A stretch of 64,000 nucleotides of DNA from Thermoguttaceae bacterium. Its GTDB lineage: Bacteria > Planctomycetota > Planctomycetia > Pirellulales > Thermoguttaceae. Both the position numbers and the translations under genes were made by a program. Positions within the stretch are counted from its first letter, which is position 1. Every line of letters begins with the position of its first letter. This document shows positions 43,653 to 51,697 of this stretch, one piece after another. A model generated the notes under the pieces. It made no database searches and was not told the origin of the DNA. It saw nothing but the letters and a program-made list of their open reading frames with translations. The stretch is from contig JAFRXD010000052.1 of assembly GCA_017441605.1 (NCBI GenBank), positions 1 through 64,000 of the forward strand, given 5' to 3'.

Positions 43653-44147
43653 TCATTTGGAGCCCTTCTTTTCTTTCTCCGCGTCGCGGCGCCGTTTCTC
43701 GTTGGCGGCGGCGACGTAAAGCATGCGGAGCTCGTGGACTATATTGTTCATGACTTCCGTTTCGGTATCGGTTCGATTCCCTTCGGTTTTGTCGATCATC
43801 AGAACGATCGTGTCGATCAAATGCGACGCCTGGTTTAGCATAAAGGTCGCCTTGCGCGTAATCGGATTGGGCAAAACTCCCATGGCAATCATCGCCTGCT
43901 GCGCCTGCGTCGTCGCGAAGGTGATAAGCGTCGGTTTCGGCAACGGAACGTCCGCGTAATCCTCGATCTCGTCCGCCGCGCTCTTATGTTCGCAACCGCA
44001 GTCCGAATGGTCGCCGCAATGTTCATGACCGCAGTCGCAATTAGAGTCGGAGCCGCAATGTTCATGACCGCAGTCGCAATTAGAGTCGGAGCCGCAATGT
44101 TCACAACCGCAGCCGCAACCTTCTTCTCTTTCGATTTCCTCGCTCAT
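43653..44147 (-). CDS. DUF1844 protein with an N-terminal Cys/His-rich repeat
   Basis: A 164-residue protein. Residues 10-54 are a Cys/His/Asp-rich segment built on 'CGSDSNCDCGHEH' repeated twice exactly plus a diverged third copy, with 14 Cys and 7 His in all. Residues 68-150 are DUF1844-like: 'TFATTQAQQAMIAMGVLPNPITRKATFMLNQASHLIDTIVLMIDKTEGN' and 'LRMLYVAAANEKRR'. DUF1844 proteins are small helical proteins common in planctomycetes and other bacteria, of unknown function, often annotated near translation genes. The Cys/His repeat is likely to bind several metal ions and looks like an added module. The C-terminus is Lys/Glu-rich. Confidence 0.85.
   Translation of the reverse strand: MSEEIEREEGCGCGCEHCGSDSNCDCGHEHCGSDSNCDCGHEHCGDHSDCGCEHKSAADEIEDYADVPLPKPTLITFATTQAQQAMIAMGVLPNPITRKATFMLNQASHLIDTIVLMIDKTEGNRTDTETEVMNNIVHELRMLYVAAANEKRRRDAEKEKKGSK
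44021..44098 (-). repeat. Two exact 39-bp copies encoding CGSDSNCDCGHEH
   Basis: Bases 44021-44059 and 44060-44098 are identical on the DNA level; a diverged third copy abuts. The lack of silent differences points to recent in-frame duplication. Confidence 0.92.
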
Positions 44148-44356
44148 TGTCGTTCCTCGTCGATCATTATTACGGACAATCCCGCGACGCGCGCCGCGCG
44201 CCGAGAACTAAACTAACGAGCATTATAGCGCAAACGCGCCCGGCGCGCTAAATATTTCGCAAAAATAAATAGAAAAAAGAACGCGACGCGGTAAAATGAA
44301 ATCACGCCTCGAGCTCCGCGAAAACGGGATTCCGCGATTCAAAAGCGAGATTGTCT

Positions 44357-45022
44357 ATGAAAGAAGATCGAACCGACGCCGATTCGTCAACTATTTCGGA
44401 ACGCAAAAAGAGTCTTCGCGGGATAATGAAGAAGCGCCTAAGCGAACTGTCTTTCGATCCTCTACAGACCGCCGCCGCGCTCTTTGAAAACTTGTCCTCG
44501 ATTTCGGAAGTCGCCAGAGCGAAAACGCTCGGTCTCTACGTCGACTTTCGAAACGAGGCTCCGACCCGTCCCATTCTTCCTCGATTCTTTGAAGTTGGCG
44601 AAAAAACGATCGCCATCCCGTACTGCGAAGGGGGCGATCTCCGCTTCTATCGACTGCGGCGACCAAAAGTTGATTTTAAAACGAATCTTCCCATATTCGA
44701 AGACTTGGAACCGTCCAAACCGTTCGGAATCCTCGAGCCAAAGCTCGAGGCGCGCTCCGACTCGTCGCGACAAATCGCGCCGGAGACTCTCGACGCGCTG
44801 ATCGTTCCCGGACTCGCGTTCGATCGCTCGGGAAGAAGACTCGGACGCGGCGCGGGATATTACGATCGCTATATTCCCCTGTTGCGCCCGAGCGCGATTA
44901 TCGTCGGGTATTGCCTGGACGAACAACTTGTCGAACGCGTTCCGACCGATCGATACGACGCTCGGGTCGATTTCGTCGCGACTCCGTCTCGCGTCCTTCG
45001 CGCCGATAAGGAGGACGGTTAG
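44357..45022 (+). CDS. 5-formyltetrahydrofolate cyclo-ligase
   Basis: A 221-residue protein from ATG 44357 (GCGAGA upstream). It converts 5-formyl-THF to 5,10-methenyl-THF with ATP. The family signature 'DALIVPGLAFDRSGRRLGRGAGYYDRYI' occupies about residues 155-182 and includes the Gly-Arg-Gly-x-Gly-Tyr-Tyr-Asp core. The N-terminal ATP-binding basic segment is 'RKKSLRGIMKKRLSEL', and 'ARAKTLGLYVDFRNEAPT' gives the folate side. An N-terminal charged extension of about 15 residues precedes the fold. No other folate genes are near; it is probably monocistronic. Confidence 0.92.
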   Translation: MKEDRTDADSSTISERKKSLRGIMKKRLSELSFDPLQTAAALFENLSSISEVARAKTLGLYVDFRNEAPTRPILPRFFEVGEKTIAIPYCEGGDLRFYRLRRPKVDFKTNLPIFEDLEPSKPFGILEPKLEARSDSSRQIAPETLDALIVPGLAFDRSGRRLGRGAGYYDRYIPLLRPSAIIVGYCLDEQLVERVPTDRYDARVDFVATPSRVLRADKEDG

Positions 45023-45210
45023 ACGCGAACCTTAAAAAACGCGCAACGCAAAAAATAGTCAAAATCCGGTCGCTTCTCTTTTCTTTTTATTTCAATCGGC
45101 TAAAATAGTTCGTCGCGTCTTTTGGACGCGCGAGCGCGTCGATTTGGCTTCGTTTTCGCGGATCGGCGCTCGCCAATGGAAAAATCAAACGCACAACAGA
45201 AAGTCGTTCA

Positions 45211-46950
45211 ATGTTTCAACGTTATCTCCCAAGCGTTCTTGGCGCGATCGCCTCTCTCGCGCTGAGCGCGGCTCCGTTGTTCGGGCAAGACGAGCCGGAA
45301 CGTCCGGCGTCCTTGTCCTCCAACCTCCTTATGGACGAGGAACTCGCTCCCAAAGACGAGTTTACCATCGACCCCGCCATTCTGACGCCGCCCGAAAACG
45401 CGACGGCCGACGAACTCTTGGAATTTGTCGATTCGATTAAAGAAAAACTACCGCTACCTCGATCGCAAGAAGAGCTTTACAAATTAGTCGACGCCTTCTC
45501 GCAAGCGCTCTCTAGTATCGCCGATAAATTGCTCGCGATGAACGATCTTACCGCCGATCAGCGCCAGCGCGCCGTCCAAATGAAAGTCGTCGCGCTCACG
45601 ACCCGGGCGAAAGTCGACAAGGAAGCGGCGGACGAACTCGCGAAGTTCGTCGACGAGAATCTCGCGCGCGCCAAAACCGACGAGGAGCTCGTCAAAGCGT
45701 ATCAGCTCAAATTGCAAACGCTCGTCGCCTCCGAAGACGACGCGACCGAGAAAATCGAAGCGCTCGTCGACGAAGCGTTCCAACGCGAGCAAGAAGAACT
45801 GCAAGTTTTCGCCATTGAAGTTAAGGCGAACTCCTTTATTGGAAAAGTGCAACGCGAAGGGGAATTCGACCCCGGTATTCTCGAGTTTGTCGAGGGCGTG
45901 ATCGCCGATAAGAATCGCTCGGCTCGCGTCAAAGAAAAAGCTCTTGAAATGAAACTCGTGGCGCTCATCGTCGCCTCCGAGCTCGAAAAGGAAAAAGAGA
46001 AAGAAGAAGATCGCAATACGGAGTACGCCGAAAACGCCGAAAAGCTCTTCGAGGAACTCCTGAAGGGCGAATACTCCCTCGATCTTAAAAAGACGGTTTA
46101 TCAACTTCGCGCTCAAATCCTGCGCGAGTCCGAAGACGAAGAAAAATTGACCGCGCTCGCCGACGATCTCGCGAAGCAAGAAGACGAGGAACTGTACGCG
46201 CTCGGCGTCGCCGTCAAGGGTCAACTCCTTATCAAAGCCGCGCAAGACAGCGACGAGGGAATTAAAGCGTTGGTGGAATACGCCGACAAAATCGTCGAAG
46301 AAGCGAAAACTCAAAAGTTGCTCAAGATCCCGTCGGTCGGGCTCAAGGTGCGCTCGTTCGTTTTGAAAAACGACAACGAAGGGTTAATTAAATACGCCGA
46401 CGAAGAACTCGCGCTGAATCCGGAAGACGAATTAAAGAACGATCTAATCCAAGTGAAGCTTCGCGCCATCACCTCCGTTTTGAGCGAAAATCCCGACGCT
46501 TTGGACTCGTATATGGATTTCATCGCGAGTCTCAAAGACGACGAGCAATACGCCGGGGCGATCGCGCAAATCTACGGTTCGCGATTCGTTTCCGCCGCGT
46601 CGAAAATCGCCGAGGACAAAGGCGACCTCGCGAAATTCAACGAGCGCGTCGAGCAATTTAAGAAAGATCTCGAGACCTGTCCGCGCGCCATTACCGCGAT
46701 TATTATGGCGCGTCAGGCGATCGATCAGATCGGCGCCGCCAATAATAACGAAAAGCTCTTCGAAGAAACGTTGGACTCGATTATCGATTTCTGCAAAGTC
46801 GCCCAAAGCGAGGAGCTGAACGAAATCGCCCAAAGTCTCGAGAACATGAAGGCGATGCAAGAGCAGCAGAAGAAGGCCGCGCAAGAAGCCGCCGAAAAAG
46901 CCGCCAGCGAAAAGGCCGATGACGAAGGCGAGGAATCGGGCGAGAAATAG
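45211..46950 (+). CDS. Secreted alpha-helical repeat protein, unknown function
   Basis: A 579-residue protein. The signal peptide 'MFQRYLPSVLGAIASLALSAAPLFGQ' is cut near residue 26. The mature protein is almost entirely Glu/Lys/Leu/Ala-rich helices in a solenoid-like arrangement (many 'ADELAKFVDENL', 'EKALEMKLVALI', 'YQLRAQILRESEDEEKL' helices about 35-40 residues apart), reminiscent of TPR-like superhelices but without the TPR consensus. The last 35 residues are a Gln/Lys/Ala/Glu coiled-coil tail. Similar secreted helical-repeat proteins occur in planctomycete genomes with unknown roles. It is followed by a terminator that contains a parS-like palindrome. Confidence 0.8.
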   Translation: MFQRYLPSVLGAIASLALSAAPLFGQDEPERPASLSSNLLMDEELAPKDEFTIDPAILTPPENATADELLEFVDSIKEKLPLPRSQEELYKLVDAFSQALSSIADKLLAMNDLTADQRQRAVQMKVVALTTRAKVDKEAADELAKFVDENLARAKTDEELVKAYQLKLQTLVASEDDATEKIEALVDEAFQREQEELQVFAIEVKANSFIGKVQREGEFDPGILEFVEGVIADKNRSARVKEKALEMKLVALIVASELEKEKEKEEDRNTEYAENAEKLFEELLKGEYSLDLKKTVYQLRAQILRESEDEEKLTALADDLAKQEDEELYALGVAVKGQLLIKAAQDSDEGIKALVEYADKIVEEAKTQKLLKIPSVGLKVRSFVLKNDNEGLIKYADEELALNPEDELKNDLIQVKLRAITSVLSENPDALDSYMDFIASLKDDEQYAGAIAQIYGSRFVSAASKIAEDKGDLAKFNERVEQFKKDLETCPRAITAIIMARQAIDQIGAANNNEKLFEETLDSIIDFCKVAQSEELNEIAQSLENMKAMQEQQKKAAQEAAEKAASEKADDEGEESGEK

Positions 46951-46956
46951 AGCGTT

Positions 46957-46992
46957 TAAAAGACGCGTTTCACGTGAAACGCCGTCTTTTTC
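46957..46992 (+). terminator. Hairpin terminator whose loop-side stem is a parS-like palindrome
   Basis: AAAGACG-CGTTTCACGTGAAACG-CCGTCTTTTT. The inner 14-bp palindrome GTTTCACGTGAAAC (46967-46980) matches the conserved ParB-binding core, consensus TGTTnCACGTGAAACA. The outer stem and T run make it a terminator too. Confidence 0.7.
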
Positions 46993-47007
46993 TCAACGCG
47001 CGCATAA

Positions 47008-47048
47008 AGAAACGCCCTTCGCAATCTCTCGCGAAGGGCGTTTCTTAT
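47008..47048. terminator. Bidirectional terminator between the helical-repeat gene and csrA
   Basis: AAACGCCCTTCGC pairs perfectly with GCGAAGGGCGTTT around an 8-base loop. It lies between convergent genes. Confidence 0.8.
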
Positions 47049-47066
47049 TCTAAAAAGCGATCGCGC

Positions 47067-47273
47067 TCACGCGGCTTTTGGCAAAACGCGATCTCCGGAT
47101 TTCGAGGAGGCGATCTTAGAAACCGCCGGGAGGATTTCCTCGCGCATTACGCGGCGAGTTTTGTCGGCCTCGACTCCTAAACGAATTCTCGCGCCTTTGA
47201 TTTCGACGATCGTTATTCTAACGTTGTCGCCGACGAAAACGCTCTCGCCGTTCCTTCGCGAAACAACAAGCAT
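47067..47273 (-). CDS. csrA: Carbon storage regulator CsrA (RNA-binding translational regulator)
   Basis: A 68-residue protein from ATG 47273 with AAAGGAG upstream. The N-terminal strand 'MLVVSRRNGESVFVGDNVRITIVEIKGARIRLGVEAD' matches CsrA closely, including 'SRR', 'V-x-I-x-I' and 'RLGVEA'. The C-terminal helix includes 'VMREEIL' with the RNA-contacting Arg of 'V-x-R-E-E'. CsrA dimers bind GGA motifs in mRNA leaders to control translation, often of carbon storage, motility and biofilm genes. The usual 'AP' after 'GVEA' is replaced by 'DKT'. Many leaders in this window carry GGA, so targets cannot be inferred from sequence alone. Confidence 0.95.
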   Translation of the reverse strand: MLVVSRRNGESVFVGDNVRITIVEIKGARIRLGVEADKTRRVMREEILPAVSKIASSKSGDRVLPKAA

Positions 47274-47347
47274 AAACAAACTCCTTTAATATGCGCGTCG
47301 ATTCCTTCGACGCCTCGTTCAAGAGTCTATCGCGCGAACGATAGGCG

Positions 47348-47677
47348 CTATTTTTCCGCGAGCGCGGGCTCCGAGTCGATCAACTCGCCGGAAACGATCG
47401 GCGCTCCCTCCAATACGGTTTGACGATATCGTTCGCCGTTTGGTCCGTAAAAAAATATTCGATTTTTCGTTCGTTCCCAAATCGCGGTGAAATCGACCGA
47501 GCGAGGTCCGCTTACAGTGAACAATATTCCGCACACTTCGCCGGAAGCTCGGCGGACGACTCGCTTCGACTTAGGAAACGCGTCGGTTAGCAAATCGTGA
47601 TCGGAACAAAGGGTCTCGTAAACGTAATCTTGCAATTCCTCGATCGTCTTGATCGAGGAAACAACGTCGCTCGCCAT
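47348..47677 (-). CDS. Small hypothetical protein
   Basis: A 109-residue protein from ATG 47677 (another ATG lies seven codons upstream in a different frame; a start eight codons earlier is also possible). No signal peptide or membrane span. The order is a helix 'IKTIEELQDYVYETLCSDHDLL', a basic patch 'FPKSKRVVRRASGEVCG', then strands 'ILFTVSGPRSVDFTAIWERTKNRIFFYGPNGERYRQTVL' and a charged tail. It lies 75 bases upstream of csrA in the same direction and may be co-transcribed with it. No family was recognised; the compact alpha/beta pattern and the csrA proximity are the only clues. Confidence 0.65.
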   Translation of the reverse strand: MASDVVSSIKTIEELQDYVYETLCSDHDLLTDAFPKSKRVVRRASGEVCGILFTVSGPRSVDFTAIWERTKNRIFFYGPNGERYRQTVLEGAPIVSGELIDSEPALAEK

Positions 47678-47925
47678 TGTGTCGCCATTGTCAGGGAACA
47701 AGAAGACCGTTCGAGAATCCGATCGAAACCTCTCGTTCCAACGCTCTTTACGGGGGAGAAACTCGCGACGCTCTTCGCGTCGACAGATAAGAGTATCGAC
47801 TCCGTTTTTCTATTTCTTTTTTCAAAACCCGTTTAAAAAGCGTCCGCGAAAACTATCCGCAATCCTTTTCGCTACAAACAAAATAACCGTTATTCTTAAG
47901 AAATCGCTTTATCTAAACCGACCAT

Positions 47926-49053
47926 TTAGTCGCGCGGGGACAGACGTCGGGAGAGAATCTCCGAGCCTCCCTCCACGACCAAAACATCGTCCTCGATTCG
48001 AATCCCGCCCCAACCTGGCAAATAAACGCCCGGCTCGACCGTGAGTATCATATTGGGTTCGAGGACGCCCTCCGCGCGCGGCGAGAAACCGCCGCTATCG
48101 TGAACGACTCGACCGATCCCATGTCCTAGTCCGTGACCAAAATAGTCTCCGTACCCCGCGCTCGCGATCGCGTCTCTGGCTATCTTATCTATGTCGCGGC
48201 ACGAAACGCCGGGCTTAATCGCGGCGATCGCCGCGTCGTGGGCGCTCAACACGATCTCGAACAATTCGTCAAATTTCGCGCGATACTCGCGACTTTGCGA
48301 AGAATCGCTCAGCCCTTTGTCCGTTAGAAACGAGCGCGTAAGGTCGCCGACGTATCCGTTCTTTTTGGCTCCCCAATCGATTAGTATCATCGAGGAGTCC
48401 GCTATTCTTTTACCGCGATTCGGAATCGCGTGGGGCAGCGCGGCGCGGTCGTCGAACGCGACGATGCTTGGAAACGAAACGTCGTCCCCGCCGCGTTTTC
48501 TCATGCGATATTCGAGCTCGTCGCGCAAATCGACCTCGGTCGCGTCGACGCCAATTGTCGACTTGGTTTCAAGATAGGCGTCGATCGAAACCTCGATCGC
48601 CTCGCGTATCGCGAGGATTTCTCCCTCGTCTTTAATCTCTCGCAACTTCTCGACGGACGAATCGAGCGGAACGAATTCAATCTCGGGAAAAAGCTTTTGA
48701 AGTTGAAACCACAAAGAAACGGTCGTCGCCGCCGCTTCGATTCCAACTCGTTTTGGAACGCGAGACGAATAGCTTTTTGTTTCGAGCGCGCTCTTCATTA
48801 GCTCCAACGTTGTCGTTCCGCTGCGCCTAATCAACGCGTCGAGATCGGGCGATTCGATTTTAATCTGTTCCTCGAATCGAGAATCGCTCAAAAGACAAAC
48901 CCCCTCGTCCCCGACCCAAAGGTACGAGTCGTCGCCGTTGAACCCCGTCAAATAAGAGACGTTGGTCGGATCGACGATTAACGCGCCGTCCAATCGCTCT
49001 CGTTCCAATACCGAAAAAAACTTCTCGCGCCTAATCTTCTCGCGCTCGCTCAT
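47926..49053 (-). CDS. M24B family Xaa-Pro aminopeptidase-like protein
   Basis: A 375-residue protein. It has the N-terminal creatinase-like domain ('LDGALIVDPTNVSYLTGFNGDDSYLWV') and the C-terminal pita-bread fold with all five metal ligands: Asp in 'LIDWGAKKNGYVGDLTRSF' (two Asp), His in 'GHGLGHGIGRVVHDSGG', Glu in 'MILTVEPGVYLP' and Glu in 'GIRIEDDVLV'. It releases N-terminal residues before proline (prolidase/aminopeptidase P class) in the cytoplasm. It lies 110 bases downstream of the microcompartment operon, behind that operon's terminator, so it is probably independent. Confidence 0.93.
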   Translation of the reverse strand: MSEREKIRREKFFSVLERERLDGALIVDPTNVSYLTGFNGDDSYLWVGDEGVCLLSDSRFEEQIKIESPDLDALIRRSGTTTLELMKSALETKSYSSRVPKRVGIEAAATTVSLWFQLQKLFPEIEFVPLDSSVEKLREIKDEGEILAIREAIEVSIDAYLETKSTIGVDATEVDLRDELEYRMRKRGGDDVSFPSIVAFDDRAALPHAIPNRGKRIADSSMILIDWGAKKNGYVGDLTRSFLTDKGLSDSSQSREYRAKFDELFEIVLSAHDAAIAAIKPGVSCRDIDKIARDAIASAGYGDYFGHGLGHGIGRVVHDSGGFSPRAEGVLEPNMILTVEPGVYLPGWGGIRIEDDVLVVEGGSEILSRRLSPRD

Positions 49054-49084
49054 CGTCTCGCCATTTCTCGTTGCTTTGTTGTCT

Positions 49085-49130
49085 CAAAAAAGAAACGGAA
49101 ACCGACGCAAAGACGCGCCGATTTCCGTTT
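49085..49130 (-). terminator. Terminator of the microcompartment operon
   Basis: On the minus strand AAACGGAAA pairs with TTTCCGTTT around a 20-base structured loop, followed by CTTTTTTG. It lies 33 bases past the aldolase stop. Confidence 0.75.
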
Positions 49131-49162
49131 TAACGCTTCGTCGCTTTACGTTCTAACGCGAC

Positions 49163-50059
49163 TCATTTCTTGCCGAGCATTTCCACGACTCGATCCGCGA
49201 TCGCTTTGACCAGCGCCTCGGTTTGAGGATCTTTGCCAACTTCAACGTTGTTCGCGAGGATCGAATTGGACGCGCAACCGCAGGGCTTCTCGTCTTGATC
49301 GCCGCGACGGAACCGCGGAGGATCGAACGCGCGGTGACCGACGCCCGTCTCTTTCCAGCTGTCGCGGAACATGTCGTTCGCGCAAAGTTCGCAATTCTCC
49401 GCTTGGAGACGCGGGTCTTTGATGCCCCACTTCGTCTTGAGTTGGAGAAGCGCCTCCGCCTCGTCTTTGGTGAAGTAGCTCGTCTTGCCCAAGTCGTGGG
49501 AGATCATCAGAATGCGGCAGTACGCGTCGAGGATTTCCGTGAGCCAGTACGCCTTCTCGACGGTCGGTCCAAGACTCACGGTGCCGTGATTCGCTAGGAC
49601 GATAATATCGGACTTGTGGATGTACGGAAGAACCGTGTCCGCAAACTCTTGACCGCCGGGAATCGCGTACTTCGCGATCGGAACGTCGCCCATGTAAATA
49701 TCGACCTCGGGCAAAACGCACTGCGGAATCGCCTCTTTCGCGATTCCAAACGCCGTGGCATAAGGCGGATGGCAGTGCAATACCGAACGAACTTCCGGAC
49801 GCTCTTTCATAATCGTCAGGTGCAGGAAGATTTCGCTGGTTCGCTTGCGCGTTCCCGCGATTTGATTCCCTTCCATATCGACAATGCACAAATCCTCGGG
49901 CTTCATAAAGCCTTTGCAGATCTGCGTCGGAGTGCACACGACTCGGTTCTCGTCGATGCGATAGCTGATGTTTCCGTCGTTGGCCGCGGCAAATCCGCGG
50001 TTGTACAATCTTCGACCAATGTCGCAGATCTCGTCTTTAACTTGATGCAAATTGAGCAT
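49163..50059 (-). CDS. Class II aldolase (L-fuculose/L-rhamnulose 1-phosphate aldolase) of the PVM microcompartment
   Basis: A 298-residue protein with GAGGAAC before its ATG. The zinc class II aldolase fold is shown by 'GFAAANDGNISYR', 'KRTSEIFLHL' with catalytic Glu, 'LHCHPPYATAF' (two zinc His) and 'VLANHGTVSLG' (third His). It should cleave fuculose or rhamnulose 1-phosphate to dihydroxyacetone phosphate and L-lactaldehyde. After the fold comes a Cys-containing linker ('NCELCANDMF', 'KPCGCAS') and a C-terminal amphipathic helix ('TEALVKAIADRVVEMLG'), the hallmark of an encapsulation peptide that directs cargo into the shell. Last gene of the operon. Confidence 0.93.
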   Translation of the reverse strand: MLNLHQVKDEICDIGRRLYNRGFAAANDGNISYRIDENRVVCTPTQICKGFMKPEDLCIVDMEGNQIAGTRKRTSEIFLHLTIMKERPEVRSVLHCHPPYATAFGIAKEAIPQCVLPEVDIYMGDVPIAKYAIPGGQEFADTVLPYIHKSDIIVLANHGTVSLGPTVEKAYWLTEILDAYCRILMISHDLGKTSYFTKDEAEALLQLKTKWGIKDPRLQAENCELCANDMFRDSWKETGVGHRAFDPPRFRRGDQDEKPCGCASNSILANNVEVGKDPQTEALVKAIADRVVEMLGKK

Positions 50060-50139
50060 GCGCGGTTCCTCTTACTATGAACGCAAGAAACTCGGCGTTG
50101 GAAACGTCTCGATTCTCGGATCGTTCGTCAATATAATAA

Positions 50140-50568
50140 CTATTTCGTTTTATTCTTTAATTCGACGAGCGCCTTTACGGTCGACGCGTCGATCGTTACC
50201 GCGTCGATAATGGCGCCACCGAACGCGTCGACGGGGCGACGTTGATTTCCAAACGCCGCGGCGGCCTCGGCGCCTTCGCTAAACGCGAGCCATTCGCCTT
50301 CCGCCGCGGAACAGTCGTCGTAAACGACCAATTCGTTTCCCAACTTTCGAGGAAACGAAGGATTCATAATCCGCTCGATCGCCGACTCAACGCGCGACGC
50401 GCGGGAAAGCTCGCCCTCGCGCTCGACGAGTTCGCGAGCGCTCTCAACGGGATCCGGTTCCGCGAGGTCGTTAAACGTTAAAGGCAGGACGATTTTGAAT
50501 TGAGCCCCGACCAACGATTCGTGAGCGCGACTCAACACGACCTTGCCAACGACTTGACCTATCCGCAT
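50140..50568 (-). CDS. BMC-P (EutN/CcmL family) shell vertex protein with a long insertion
   Basis: A 142-residue protein whose ATG at 50568 lies 5 bases after the RpiB-like gene stop. 'MRIGQVVGKVVLSRAHESLVGAQFKIVLPL' is the EutN/CcmL start. A charged insertion of about 45 residues ('DLAEPDPVESARELVEREG'...) follows, then 'NELVVYDDCSAAEGEWLAFSEGAEAAAAF' and 'VDAFGGAIIDAVTID', the standard ending. BMC-P pentamers cap the vertices of the icosahedral shell. The usual length is 85-100 residues. This is the third BMC-P of the operon, matching PVM loci that encode three BMC-P and two BMC-H and no BMC-T. Confidence 0.9.
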   Translation of the reverse strand: MRIGQVVGKVVLSRAHESLVGAQFKIVLPLTFNDLAEPDPVESARELVEREGELSRASRVESAIERIMNPSFPRKLGNELVVYDDCSAAEGEWLAFSEGAEAAAAFGNQRRPVDAFGGAIIDAVTIDASTVKALVELKNKTK

Positions 50569-50573
50569 TTTCT

Positions 50574-51410
50574 CTATTTCCCGTCGCGTCCTCGGCGAAC
50601 GAAGTAATCGACGATTAGTCGGAACTGATGGGATCCGACGTCGCGAGGATCGACGATCGCGACGTTGGCGTCGGTCGCTCCGACGTCGCGCCGCGCTTGC
50701 TCGAGCGAGCGAACGACGATCGCGCGAACCCCCTGGCGGCGATTGAACCAAATCGAGGCGATCGCGGAGTCTCGCGTCGCGACGATCGCTTTTAGGGATT
50801 TATCGTTGGCGAGCGCTTCAGCGATCTTTTGCGAAGTCTCTTTTAAACAAGAGGTTCTCATAAAGGTCGTTTCTGCGTTCCGCTCAAGATACTCTCTAAC
50901 CGCGCTAGGTTCTCGCTCCGCGTCCGGCAAGTGAACAAAGAACCAAACGCGAGGACGCGAACCGTCTTTCTTCGCACCGCGGGAAACCGCCGCCGAAGCG
51001 CTCTCCTTAGGCGTTTCACGTGGAACGCTGGAGGCGGAAACCGTTATTTTCGAGTCGCCGGGGAGAATATCTCGACTGGAAATTTCAATCCCAAGCTTTT
51101 TTAACTCGTCTCTCGCCGCCGGAGTAACGATCGCGTTTCGTTCGAGCGACCATTGTTTCGATTTTGCGACAAGGGCTAATTGTCGAATTCGATCCGCGAA
51201 CAAAACGCGCTCCGAAACGACAAAGACGCTCTCGTTCTCGTCGTTTTTTTCAATCTCCGGTTCGCTTTTCTTTGCGCTCGCGCGAACCGCTTCGAAGTCG
51301 CGCGTCAAGGCGGCGCTCGTTTCCGACGCGGAAGAACCGAGCGAACTCGCGCGCAAATCGGCCATAATCTTGCCGACAAGCTCGTCTATGTTCCAATTCA
51401 ATTCGCTCAT
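50574..51410 (-). CDS. PVM microcompartment protein with an RpiB-like C-terminal domain and an N-terminal encapsulation-like helix
   Basis: A 278-residue protein. ATG at 51410 overlaps the stop of the BMC-P gene by ATGA. The first 20 residues ('NWNIDELVGKIMADLRAS') form an amphipathic helix like the encapsulation peptides of the neighbouring enzymes, followed by a Ser/Ala linker. The middle has 'IRQLALVAKSKQWSLERNAIVTPAARDELKKLGIEI', a segment seen in other BMC-associated proteins. The C-terminal about 125 residues ('IAEALANDKSLKAIVATRDSAIASIWFNRRQGVRAIVVRSLEQARRDVGATDANVAIVDPRDVG') are laid out like ribose-5-phosphate isomerase B, but the usual catalytic Cys loop was not identified. A cargo role is inferred; the reaction is unknown. 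Confidence 0.8.
   Translation of the reverse strand: MSELNWNIDELVGKIMADLRASSLGSSASETSAALTRDFEAVRASAKKSEPEIEKNDENESVFVVSERVLFADRIRQLALVAKSKQWSLERNAIVTPAARDELKKLGIEISSRDILPGDSKITVSASSVPRETPKESASAAVSRGAKKDGSRPRVWFFVHLPDAEREPSAVREYLERNAETTFMRTSCLKETSQKIAEALANDKSLKAIVATRDSAIASIWFNRRQGVRAIVVRSLEQARRDVGATDANVAIVDPRDVGSHQFRLIVDYFVRRGRDGK
51012..51027 (-). other. parS-like ParB-binding site within coding sequence
   Basis: On the minus strand CGTTCCACGTGAAACG. The central 14 bases GTTCCACGTGAAAC are identical to the core of the Bacillus parS consensus TGTTCCACGTGAAACA. They encode 'SVPRET' within the RpiB-like gene. Confidence 0.6.
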
Positions 51411-51697
51411 ACTTCCAATTCGTCCGTTTTGTTCGCGCGATCCACGATCCCGACGATTCCCCAACGAGCCGGAGTCAATCTCGTTCCGATAATCTCCGTT
51501 CCCGTGTACGAACCGTCGCTTGTGATCAAAACCAAATCTCCAATCCCCGCGCCAAGTTTATCGAACACGATTTGAGGATCCCCTTGGGGAGATCCGTCGA
51601 TATTGGAGACGGAGACGGCGATCAGCATTTTCTGTCCTTCTAGGGACTCGTGCTTGGCGACCGACGTCGCGGAGCCAATAATCCTAGCGAGGTTCAT
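51407..51697 (-). CDS. BMC-P (EutN/CcmL family) shell vertex protein
   Basis: A 96-residue protein of typical family length. 'MNLARIIGSATSVAKHESLEGQKMLIAVSV' is the EutN/CcmL N-terminal barrel, 'QIVFDKLGAGIGDLVLITSDGSYTGTEI' the middle, and 'RWGIVGIVDRA' the conserved end. Pentamers close the vertices of the compartment. Its start overlaps the end of the upstream membrane-protein gene by 14 bases and its stop overlaps the next start by ATGA, so the operon is tightly packed here. Confidence 0.95.
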   Translation of the reverse strand: MNLARIIGSATSVAKHESLEGQKMLIAVSVSNIDGSPQGDPQIVFDKLGAGIGDLVLITSDGSYTGTEIIGTRLTPARWGIVGIVDRANKTDELEV

